Of a stretch of DNA of 64,000 nucleotides, positions 35,583 to 47,400 are shown piece after piece. Within the stretch, counting starts at the first letter, position 1. Each line of letters starts with the position of its first letter. The DNA lies in NCBI GenBank assembly GCA_000469685.2, contig LS997564.1:18379615-18443614 (forward strand), given 5' to 3'. The notes beneath the pieces are model-generated. The model ran no database searches. It saw only the letters and a program-made list of their open reading frames with translations, and had not been told where the DNA came from. Source of the DNA: Haemonchus contortus. Taxonomy: Eukaryota > Nematoda > Chromadorea > Rhabditida > Trichostrongylidae. Both the position numbers and the translations under genes were made by a program.

Positions 35583-38428
35583 TGACCGTGTTAGAGCGGT
35601 ATTTTATTCCTCTTGATTGTTTCACGAATTCAGTGCTTTGCTCGTTGTTTACTACGATAGAATGATTTGTTTCGAAATCGTCCCTAACTTGTGATTGCTC
35701 CTCCCCAACTCGCGACTTCTCCGCCACATTTGTTATGCCGAGTTCGGCAAACGCTTTACTTCTTTAGCCAGCGCTGTAGTTTTCCAAAAACTTATTTCAG
35801 CACCCAGGGCGTAGAGAACAGTCTGATGCTCATTGATTTCCCTTAACAACTAGAGAAGTTTTAGAAATGGGAGGTTTTCAAAAACCGGTGATCGCTAGGT
35901 AGAGTCATGTTTAGCCCACATTTATTGAATGCTACGTGTAGGATTTTCTTTTTCATCTTTTTTTCGTAATATCATTTTTCTTCGGTTATTTTCGGCACAG
36001 CAGCATGAAAGTTGATATAGCTGTTGTCTCCTATCGAGCTCCCACATTTATAGAATTCTATTTGACCGTATCCTATTTCTCTGCCTCTTTTCTTCTCTTT
36101 CTCCTATACTATTGTGTTTTCCTTATTGTTCCTTGGCATTTTTTATCATTTGTTTGCGTCACAACCTGTTCTGATGATAGCCGAATGCTGTCGTGCTGCG
36201 GTGGTGTGGAAGTGGTGCAGTTGGAGCGGCTTACTTCGATCTTTTCGTTAGAAACCCTGATCAAATAGCTTTAAAATAATGATGAAACCTTTCATTGCCG
36301 CTGAGTAGCATATATAAGTAAAAGTTACCTTCTCTCTTCATTAATTAAGATTTCTTCCATTTAACAGATGCTCTCATTCGTTATCCATCATCTGAGGATG
36401 ATAATGCTGAAAGGCACCGGTTGACCGACTACTAATCAGCGAGGTTCTTCATAATTCTGGCTAAAATCAGCTGCAGTGAGCCAACTAACAAGGGTTGAAG
36501 AGCCTGCCTCACCTTGTCCGTTCCTACTGCCCGTCTCTCCTCTTCTGCCATGACGGAGCTAAGCGCGATGATAAAAAGTTGTGAATCGCCTATAAATGTC
36601 CTCAATATTCCACAGTTTCTCTTTATGAGACTTGGTTATCTCTTAGTTTTCTAAAAAGTGGGGGGAAGAAGAGTTTTTTCATTTTTGTTTCACCGTATGA
36701 ACGGCACTCAAGGTGTTGGAGCTAGGCGATCTCCCGAAAAGTGTCCCCAAGTCGATAGAATCTTATGATTAATTCTCGCATACAACCCGTGCAGCGCTCG
36801 AGCAGGGTGTAAATGACTTATCCTACAAAACCAGATCTTAATCAAACATCGATCTACTAACAGCTTCAGTTTGTGTTAATGTAATAATCAGTAATGATGC
36901 CTGATATTTATTATTCGGGTCAAATATAATGATAAAAATTTTGTTTGCAAAAATATTGAGTGTACAGAAGCGGAGCTTCGCACGTTTGTTGCCTTGGCTT
37001 TGTACGATAATCGTTGATTAGTTTTTACTCATAGAACAATAAATTAGCCAGTACTACACAGCGATCAGCAAGTGGAAAACTGAATTTTAAAAGCCGTTAG
37101 GGGTTATGGTGGGGGAATAACTCAATGGGGGATAGGGTAGAACGAAATGTTGCGCTGCTGCTATGAAAACACTAAAGGTTCCAACATGCTACATAAAATG
37201 GTAACCTCGACAGCTTCTTTTCCAGCTTTTACCATGGTTCTCCCTTATTTGGTGCCAAGGATTGGAATTTTTGACGGGTGTTTTGGGTAGTCAAAGAACA
37301 GAGGACCAGAGGAGAAGGATGGGATTGACAAAAATCTTGGTGAAGTATCATTTTGTCGAAGAATGTTGCATTACTTCCACTTGCCCCTTTTCCCTCATGA
37401 CATATTTGGCTAGAAACAAAGTGGACTGCTGGTCATATGGTCGCTACTTCCTACTGCCCAGAAAAAAGTAGGTCTGAGTGAAAGGGTAAAAAGAAGGTGG
37501 GCGTCCTTTTACTCCAAGATTAGCAGGTAACAGCCTTCAGCGCTAGAATGTTTCATTTCTGGCAAATTGCTGTTCACAACATGTTTTTCATCTGATTTGT
37601 GATCATCTTTCGCTGGTCAACTTCTCAGAAACGCCAAGCGTTGGATGTGCTTTGTTCATTCTTTCACTGTTGCGTATGTGAGGGGTTGTTGGTTCAAACA
37701 GGGAGCCCTTCGGTTTTTCCTACCGCAGTGTGGTGAACGGTGAGTCACTTTACCACATCCCGCTCAGAAGAAGCGCCTGCTACCATAAGTTTCTCTTCAC
37801 GACGAGAATCCTTATCGATGGCGGAGTATTGCAAGCAAAGACAACACTGTGGGGTTCCATCCCGGTTGACTATCAGTAAATGCCATCTGAAAGTCTGAAA
37901 CGTATAGGACTGAGAGCTTTTTCTTTTCCTATTGATTCAACAGCTCTGTCGCGACTATTACCAACTTTTGGTTTAATTATGTTTGATTTACCTTAAGGCT
38001 TGTTACCGCAACACAGCGTTAGAGGTGCATTCATAATGTAGATGAACAAGTAAGGAGCTCTACCGACTACGAGTTTTACCCCGCGACAGTTTGTGAATGT
38101 AGAAGACTTCATAGTTTAGCCATCCCGAATGGTGTTATGTCAGATAAGGGTCTTGGGCTGATATGAGCTGTGTAATCCAGAAATAATCTGTGAAATTCAA
38201 TGCGACCCTCAATGATATTCCTAGCACACATCTTTTTTTGAGAGACTGACCAAATAGGAATTTTGATGAAGAGCGGTCCCAGATAGTTGGCATTGATGTG
38301 GTAATAAGGAGTGGACACCAGTTTACAGCATTAAGTTCTGAGAATTGCTCAAGTTCTTCCGTGACCAGGAGGATTGCAATCAGACCTTGTGGTTTACACA
38401 GAGTTTCATTGGAGCAGGCATAGCGACA
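35583..38428. other. Intergenic region PSMD5-like gene to gene 4
   Basis: About 2.8 kb without an exon chain that I can support. No transposon ends were recognised. A tRNA-like GGTTCCATCCCGG appears near 37850, but without a matching A box and fold it is not called. Confidence 0.5.
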
Positions 38429-41400
38429 TGCTTCCTTCTACGTCATCCACTGCAAACGTACCTGATGAAGTGGTGAGTTACCTTCACTGTCACTTCAACT
38501 GCTCTTATTGTTGACTTTAAGACTGTAAGAGATGCGGCCCTGTGTCTGAGAAGTTTCTGTGGTGAAAGGCAATCGATCCCGTACAGCAAGTTCTGTGAAC
38601 GTTTCAAAAAGGTTATTGGTTATTCGCTGAAGGTGAGTGTTCACTTCAGTTTAAATCTTTCAGTATGATGATGGGGGAATTCAGGTACAGAGGTACAAGT
38701 AACTCAAATGGCGGTGAGGGTGGTAATTAGGGTAGGAGAGGGAGAAGTTGATTTTCGAAGCCGCCGAGCTGATTGAAAATGATTGAGTCCTTTCCGAGAC
38801 GCCGTTGCGATGAATTTTGTACGGGATTAGGGTGGCATACCTCCATGGTCGAGTCCAAAGGTGGAAGTAGTTGTAAGAAGCGGTTCGTGTGAGAAAGCCC
38901 TGACACAAATTGTACCGGAGAATGCAAGTTTTGCAGGAGCATTTGTTGAAGTGCAAGTTCACGTTTGCGGATTTAATCGAACACATAGCAGCGACCACTC
39001 GAACGAAATGCCATTACGATGCTGAACACAAAATGATTCAGCTTTTGTCAGGACAGGTTCGCATTTCTTGCCAATCTCTGAAATGTGGCAGTTATCTTCT
39101 TTCAACTCTTTTCTTTATTCAAAAAAATATACATGACATTGTCGAATCGCTTAGATAGGCCGTTGTAAGGCTCGAAAGTTGAATCGTTTGCAAGTCACAC
39201 CCAGAGGCGGACGAGTTTTAATGGCGTGTAGGGTCTGCGCCATTCACGAGGGACACCCACGTTGGGATTTCCAACAACTAGTCGTGACTCATGTTAATGG
39301 AGGGACATTCTGGCTCGATGTAGCCAGCTCTTTAAGCGACGCTACTATTGACATCTTGTTCAAATACCTCTCCCATGCTATTTCCGTCGTCGCAATCTCG
39401 TACATTATCGGTTTTCACATTTTCAGAAAGCTTCTTTCTTCGCGAAGTCGACGAATTCCCTCGCTTCCTTCGCTACCGATGCGTTATTCTCCCCCGACAC
39501 TTGGGTTTTTCAACCAAAAAAGTGTGCCTCAAAATCAGCCTCGAAGAATTGTGTACTCTTTCTTCAAACGTATTTTGCGGCATAGAGTCCAGCAGCAACA
39601 CCAATCTAATTTTAAAAATTTACTATCTGTATAAGTGGTGGGATCGCATGATGTTCCCAGTGACTGGATGAAAACGGGTTGCTGAAAAAATCAGAAAGTG
39701 AACTGTAATAATCCTGCAGAATATGGCACTGTTTCAATGGAAAACCTAATTCTGGGCATTCTGGGCAGGAAGGGGGGGGGGGGGCTGTGAATTAAGAATT
39801 AGAATTAGAAAGACAACAGACGGGCTATGGGAAAAACAGGATTGGGATAATAATTAGTAATAAATGGAAAAAGGGAGCCTTATTGTTGGAAGAACATCAG
39901 TTTCTCCCATTCCATTCATTCGTTTGATCTATGCGCCTTTGACAAACTACTGGCGTAGGAAAATTGTTTGGTGAACTTTCAGACTCCTAATGAGAGCAGA
40001 TCATTTTCGAACTTCAATCCTCTTGGTGTATATCAATCATCGCAAATTGTTGGCCCTCTCATTCCTCCGTATCCGTTTCCACTTCAGATGGATCCTCGGT
40101 TACCAGGTAGGTATTTTTATAATAACAAGAATTATGTCGAAGGTGGACAGCTGTTATGAAGAATGTCTCATACACGGAAAAGCGGAAGGAGATATTTGAA
40201 GTTCTTGCAATCAGTCGCTGCTCAGAAATTAGGATGAAGTTGAAGTTTTTATTTGGGAAGCGCCTGTACATTCGATTTTTGTTCAGAACTCATTGTAGGT
40301 GTTTTAAATGGTATCTGGCCTACACAATGACTTGCAGTTGCCAGTACATGTACCTTCCAATACTTCTGCCTTGTTCGAATATTAGCATAAATAGAAAGGG
40401 AATCAAAAAATACAAGTTGAATACAACCATACAATATAGTCTAAAGTCATTCGCTCCGATTCTCACATACTTATTTCGCTCGTTAAACTTCTCCCAACTG
40501 CGCAAATTTATAGTATGACGGCTTTTGATCAAGATTAACTATATTTCGATCTTTTCGAGCTCCAAGTTGGTGTTTTTTCTACGCCAGTCATGAAGCGAAT
40601 GCTTCGACATGAATGACGCGATATTAGGTGATGAGTCCGGCTTGCAACAGAACTTCAACTTCTGCTTTCCTTTGCAGCAGATTAGTTGTTCTTCACTGGA
40701 CTATGAGTTCATCTTCACACAGCTTTCGGTCTCTTTTATGAGAGAAATAAGTGAATCATTATCATAGCCGGGAAGAAGTGAGGAATTTCGATTGTTATGT
40801 GATTGAATACAGAATACACAAGTAAACAAAAACTAGTGTATGTATCGTCGTAGTTCTATCCATAATATAGCAACTCTGGGTGGGAGTTGTGAAGTGCCAC
40901 GTGGCGCCCTACACGGTCCTGGGATCGAATCATTGAGGAATACCCGTTCAGGTCAAAATAATGCATACCTCCGAGGGCGGCTTACTGGTACCACACTCGT
41001 CTCAGAGAATGAATGCGTTGACTATCCTAAAATTATGAGCGCTAGAATTCAGAATTTCTAATAAAAGTAATTCAGCAAATCCACTTCACTGGTTATCAAT
41101 TAGTGTATAGGAAGGTTCCCTTGCAATATGTTTGGTTACTGAAGCAAATCTCCTGATATTTTTTAGATGGCCGAGGCTCATCCAATGTCACTTTCAATCA
41201 TTAGCATGCGAGAGGCAGAAGGGAATTCCTTGTGATTCCTATCATATCCGTACAGAAGGCTACTAAACGATGCAGAGAAGATGTAATTTAAGACTAGTTA
41301 GGAAGGGATACGAAGTTCAGTGTTTCTGCAGTTAGGACTATTAAAATGGTCTGTTTGCGAGCCGATCGTGATCCTAGGTAGTCCATCATGAAGAGGGCAG

Positions 41401-44400
41401 AGGAGCAGGACTTAATGAAGTCGTCTATGGGGTGAATTGTCAAGGGGAAGCTTTGTTGCGTTTCCAATCTTATGCAGAGATGCCTTTCCAAGTTCAAGAT
41501 ACAGCGTGGTGTCAAAAAATGCAGAAAGTAACCAATCCGGTAGAGACACGAATAAAGACACGCAACTCTTCACCGTTCTCTCTAGCTAAGAAATTTCTAC
41601 GAAAAAACCATTCCTCAAGAAAAAAAAAACGGTTTCATCCTGGCTATAAGCATCGAACGTGCAACGTCTCACAAAAAAGTGCCATTAGAACAGCAAAGTA
41701 ATGTTTTTTGAGTAAGCCACTGGCACTAATGAGACGCCTTCCTTTACTCGGTGCTCGGACGGTAGATTTGTTAAAGAACTGTTCTCAAAGGGAATGCTGA
41801 TGGGCTCCTCCCAGCAGGACGATTTACTAGCCCACAGAGCCACGCCGGGGCGCTGATTGCCATACGTCACTGGCAAAGCGAGATGGCCATCCTGTTCTCC
41901 AGATCTGGACTCATTTGGCCCCTGTATATTCTCTGGTTAGGAGAGGACCTGTCGGGTTTGCAGCCTCATTAAGGAGTCCTAGAAACCTAGAAAGCAAAAC
42001 TCTGGAACGGCCGGAGAAATGGAAGAGGATACCTATGTGCAACATGCGAGGAGTTCGTGAGCGAACTTTGGGCTTCCATCCACGCTCATAAGGAATATTT
42101 TGAAATATGATTGTAACACGTTGCACCACAAGACGTTAGCAGGTATGCGTAACTTTCCATCGTGACAGTGTATTCAAAGATTCTCAGCTGAGTATTTTCA
42201 AATACATTGTCTTGAATTGGTGCCCATAATCTTGGAATATCCTGTATATATGGGCTGGCCACGCAATTCGTTCCATAGACCCCCGTAACAGAATTGATCA
42301 GCACCATAAGGCTTTATCTGGGCATCCGGATGCTTTAATCATTCAACCTTGTTATAGAGAATCAGAACACTCTTCGTTGAACCTGATATCAAACTTTGAT
42401 TTAGACGTTGTAGCGGCTTCCTCTAGCCGTGCTGTCTACGAAGACATTGTTCCCATGAATTCAATGCAGCATATTCGACTAGAGGTAGGAATCTCTTGAC
42501 TTTGTTTTACTGTTCCGCTTCTAATAGTTATAATCATGACTTTGTGTTTTGTTTGATTGCTGGGACTGATTCGCCTTATCTGTGGATACCTGTAGGAATT
42601 TTAATGTTCTGCAAAGTCTGATATAAGCAGAAGGGAAGTACCCTAAAATCCCATAGATAAGAGCGGGTGAACCTACCGGTGAAAAATGAATTGGGAAAAA
42701 TCGAAATTCAATGCAGTCACCCCTCTAACTTGATGGATGGGTAAATTAAACCTCGAGGAAGAAGTTAAGAAGAAGCTCCGCCCCTCAACTCTAAACCCCG
42801 CCCACTTAATAAACAATTCATATAGAAAAACAGCGATTTTTACGGATCGCTGTTTTTTTATATAAATTGTTTATTACGTGGGCGGGGTCTAGAGTTGAGG
42901 GGCGGAGCTTCTTCTTAACCTCTTCCTCGAGGTTTAATTTACCCATCCATCAAGTTAGAGGGGTGACTGCATTCAATTTCGATTTTTTCCAATTCTTTTT
43001 TCACCGGTAGGTTCACCCGCTCTTATCTATGGGATTTTAGGGTATCTATGGTACAGGAGGGGGGGGGGGCGATTTACGCGTGACCCTATTGGAGCTCTTC
43101 GCGCACGCAGTATCGTTTCAGTACTGTTCTGTTGAGATATACCAAATAAGTTTGCAGCAGTCCACGGCTTTACCATTAACAGAGCCAATCTCTTTACTAT
43201 GGCAAAAAAGCCCCTTCGAGATCGAGAATTACCCTCATAGGTCTACAGTTTACTTGTCAAACCTTCAAAATAAGAATAACTTTAACTTTTTCGATCCTAG
43301 AGAACGCACTCCTTCTGTAGACGTGCATAGTTGGTTATTACTTTACTTATTCTACTTATAAGTTCTTATTTCTTGCGTTATGATGGTAGGCATGATGTTT
43401 TGGCGCTTTTTGTCCGATGACCTCATTATATTGACGCGTGAATCGCACTACACCCGGTGGCAGGCCTCTGTTGACCACATCGCCGTCCTGTACGGAGGGG
43501 GTATTGCGATTGTTTGTACGGTAACCCTCATCAGTTTTGGTCTAGAATCGTGGTCTTGTCAACATCAGAAATATTGGCCTGTACAGAAGTGACGGTGATG
43601 TGGTCAACAGAGGCCAGCCAACTGAAGAAGGCGTTGACATAGTCGCTCATTCTGAAAATGTAAGTTGTAGTAGTTCTTTTATGCAGCTGAAAACTCATTT
43701 TTATCTTTCCGTGTTCTCTGTTCATGTATTCTCTGCTTGATTGAGCCAATCCAATTTTGCGCTGCTCTAGTCTGTCCTATCTAGACTTGCTGGGCACTGA
43801 GTAGATCTCCTGCATTCACATCTCAAGAACCTTTTCTTCCTAAAAAACGTATTAGTTAGGAATTTTGGCGAACTAATAGATTTTTGGTCGCACTCGGAAA
43901 TAAAAGGAAGACGTAAAGGACGCCCCTGGCGGAAATACCACTACGTCTTCTTTATCTCCAAAACGAGCTGACGTGCAAGATGTTTTCCAATTGATGAATA
44001 CTCTCAACAGCAACAACAAGCGACAGTTCATTCGAAACCGGCTCTACGATAGACTGTGCGTGAAAAAATAGACAGTGTGGAATAGGGAGGCCAAGAGAAT
44101 GGCACCGTTTGGAGGACGGGCCTCCCCCCAAGCGCGGGGGGTCATGCTGATCTACCCACGGGCGGGAGGCAACCCCAGGTGGGTACGGTAACTAATTGAG
44201 GTCTGTGGCCTACCCGCTCGAGGCATGACCCACCCGCTATACGAGGTGGGGTGAGGGGGGGGGGGGAAGTAGCCTCAGAAAACTCGTCCGCTGCGCAGCT
44301 TCCAGACTCCTCCACCGAGCCGGCACCGGCCTCCTTCGCCACCACCACAGTCCAGCCCCCACCACCACATCCAGTCGCCACCATCCACGACTCCAGAGCC

Positions 44401-47400
44401 GCCGCCAGCCACGACTCCAGTGCCGCCTACGTTGAGCAGCGGGCATCAGCCACAGTTCGCACAGCCGCCACCCACAATTCAGCACATTGCTGGTATTTGA
44501 TTGTTTGTTGATTTTTTGTGTTGCCGTTTTTAGATAAAGTTTCTAAAAACAGCCGTGTCCTGTAGCAGTGAAGGAGTCAACTAAGTCCTTAACGACTCTA
44601 GTGACCGCCCTAGTCGCTGATCATACATGGGGCCGAACCAATCTAAGGGACGTTGACAACTTTTACTGCTAAACAGATATATAGCGGAAAAGCATCAGAA
44701 TTTTTCTGGTTGCTACAGTCAGCCTCACTGCTCACCGAAGAAGAAAGGTGTCAGTAGGCTAAGAAAGGAGTGTGAAGAAGGAACACTCAGAAGGAGGATA
44801 TGGTAAAGGATATCGGATTACCTGTGGTTGTCTGCAGGGAGCAACGAGTCCCAATGCAAAGCGATATGGTCGACGAAGACATCAATGAGGTTTTGATGGA
44901 GGAACAGCAGGACGCACCGCCAGAGCTCCCAAAGGTATTCCCATGGATAGCTGTGGAAACTGGTCAGATTGTGTGAAGGTAGTGCGAGAAGCAGGACAAA
45001 GAGCACTTTCGACGCTAGTCAAAACAAAAATGGCTAAGGAAGTGAAAAGTATCCTAGAGAAATAGTGGGCTTTAGTAGGGGAGGCAATCGAAAAACTTGT
45101 GAATGAGATAGTTCATATTCCTGCAGTTCCGAAGGAGTCAATAAAGGGAATTGCAGGCACTCTCACACAGAGAGGAATAGAGTCTGAGGAAGAATGGGAA
45201 GAGTATATAAAAATGGTGGAGAAAGATGGGGCTGATAAGCGAGCTATGCGAAATGTTTGAAACAGACATTTTCCAGCTCAAACACGCGATCGAAGAAAGA
45301 TGCAGGAATCCACACAGTGAGAACGACCTTAGTGCGAAAAGGGGTAAGCAAGTAAAATACGAGCATGCACTTCAAACCATGAGTTCTGACTCAAGTAACA
45401 TTGCGTTCCAGGAGACAGCCTGTCCGACTGGTCCGACATCTGCAGGCACTTGGCAGAAACATGGAACGACCCAAAGATCGATCGTGGCACACGTGGACAC
45501 AGGTACGAATGCAAATGTGCATTTGGTAAATTACCCAAGGGCCATGACATGTGCTGATTCGGGAGTCTATAAAAGGTCCAGAGGTGAAAACTTCCAAGAG
45601 TTTCTAAGGAAGTTCAAGCGAAAATATGGAGGTGTTATGTCTTGTGAGGAAACATTGATTGAGATATTGGGAAATGACCATTTGGCAGGGAGGGACAGAA
45701 ACATATTCACCTCACTGCCAAGCGCAGTAAAGGAAGGAGGTCTGGAAGTAGTGGCCAGGGAGATGGCGAGGTTAGTAGCATGTGACTCAACAGTGAGTAA
45801 AATGAGTAACCGAGTTGAAAATTCTAAGAATAAGGCCTGGTCAAGAGGTTGCAGATTTCTGCGCAGTTCTAGAGAAATTAGGCAAGTAAGCGTATCCAGA
45901 GAGAGCACCGGAAAATAGGTCGATGGTAGACGCTCAAATTCTTCTGGATAATTTGAGCGATTGGCCAGAACACGTCCAATTGATGGGAGCCCTTCACAGG
46001 GTAGAACCCAATAGAGGAGATAAAGCAGTTAGCACTTAGTATGGAGCAGGCAAAGGTAGTGTTGGTAGCCAACAGAAGGAGTCCACTATCTTGGAGAGCT
46101 GGTTACACACAGTATCAAAGTGGCAGGGAACGAAAGCCAGCGGATTCCACGGTAGGGAGGTCGTTGAATTTCGATCGTATGGGAGATGAGAGGTCAGAGT
46201 CTCGCCCAAGAAACAGAGTCAATTTACCCAGCCCTGATCGTCCAAAGCGAGAAAAGGAGAGTCATTTGGAGCAGAGCAAAAAGTACTACCACTGCTCAAG
46301 ATTCGGACATTTTGCGAGAGAGTGCTCTACAAGAGCAGTTAGAGTGAACAGCACGGCCCAGAGGAATGTTCAGGTTGGGGACAATGAAACAAAAATGTCA
46401 TCAATTGTAGAAGGATGTCGTAGCCTGGGAATGGCGACTCGAGAAGAAGACACGGGAGTGAGTGATCTCATTGGCACCCAAATGGTGATGGAAATAAATC
46501 TCGAAGAGAGCTATAAGGCTTCATAGACACAGGGTCAATGACCAGTATAATCCCGATAGGGGTACTTGCAGAAGCGCAAGAAAGGGGATTTGACGTGTAC
46601 CTTGTCAGTAGTGCCAAAAGCCAAGCTTAGACCGGTGTTTGACGCCTCAAACAACAGAATGAATTTTGAGGGCGCAATATATCTTCAAGTAGACACAAAG
46701 AGCGGGCATTCAGGGTTAATACCGTTCCATACTAGCCCTACAAAAGAAGCCGAGGTAATAATAGGAACTGAAGCGCTAAGCAGACTAGGAGTAGAAGTTT
46801 CAATGAATAGAGAGTGTGAACCAAAGGAACAATTTAATGAAGCAAATAGAGGAAATCATGTGGTCGTGATGTGACGCCTTTACATACCACCAGAAACGTG
46901 AACCTGGTCCCAGTACAATGCGAAGGTGACTTGGGGAATGATAAGGAAAGGGTTATATGGCCTTGTAAGCGAGGAGTGAAACCAGGAGCATATTTGATCA
47001 AGGATCGAGAGACCACGATTCCAGTATTTAACAGTGGCACAGATCCGCTGATTTTGAAGGAGGGGGAAAACTTCGGACACTGGGAAACGGATTAGTGGCA
47101 AGAACAGTGGGAAGACCTAAATCCCCTTCTATCTGACGAGGTTGAGCGTGAACTATCAGAATGAGATACTGCAAAAATTGGTGCAAAAAACGTGCCGAGC
47201 AAATCGTATCTTCCATCTTCTGGAATGTTTCTTAATCTCCTTTTCCCGGGACCACTTCTTTTTCGATGATGACAAACTGAAGAGAAAAGGCGCCTGGTTC
47301 GAGAAGCCCAAGCAAAATTTTCTATAGAAGGAAGCCATGTCTAATAAGCTTCGGAGTTGCTTGACGGTTTGCGGCACTGGATGGTCTTGAATAACGGATA

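Noticed and set aside
37680..37900. GGTTCAAAC and GGTTCCATCCC, tRNA B-box-like
   Set aside because: No paired A box at tRNA spacing and no cloverleaf; does not align with the SINE family.
39155..39634. Single uninterrupted 160-codon exon reading
   Set aside because: The frame is open, but after about 39426 another frame ending at a good GTATTT donor (about 39568) looks more protein-like. The true junction is unresolved, so I did not fix it.
44142..44511. Pro/Ser/Thr- or Trp/Arg-rich frames on both strands
   Set aside because: They lie in the GC-rich 5' LTR and reflect its ACCACC-type composition.
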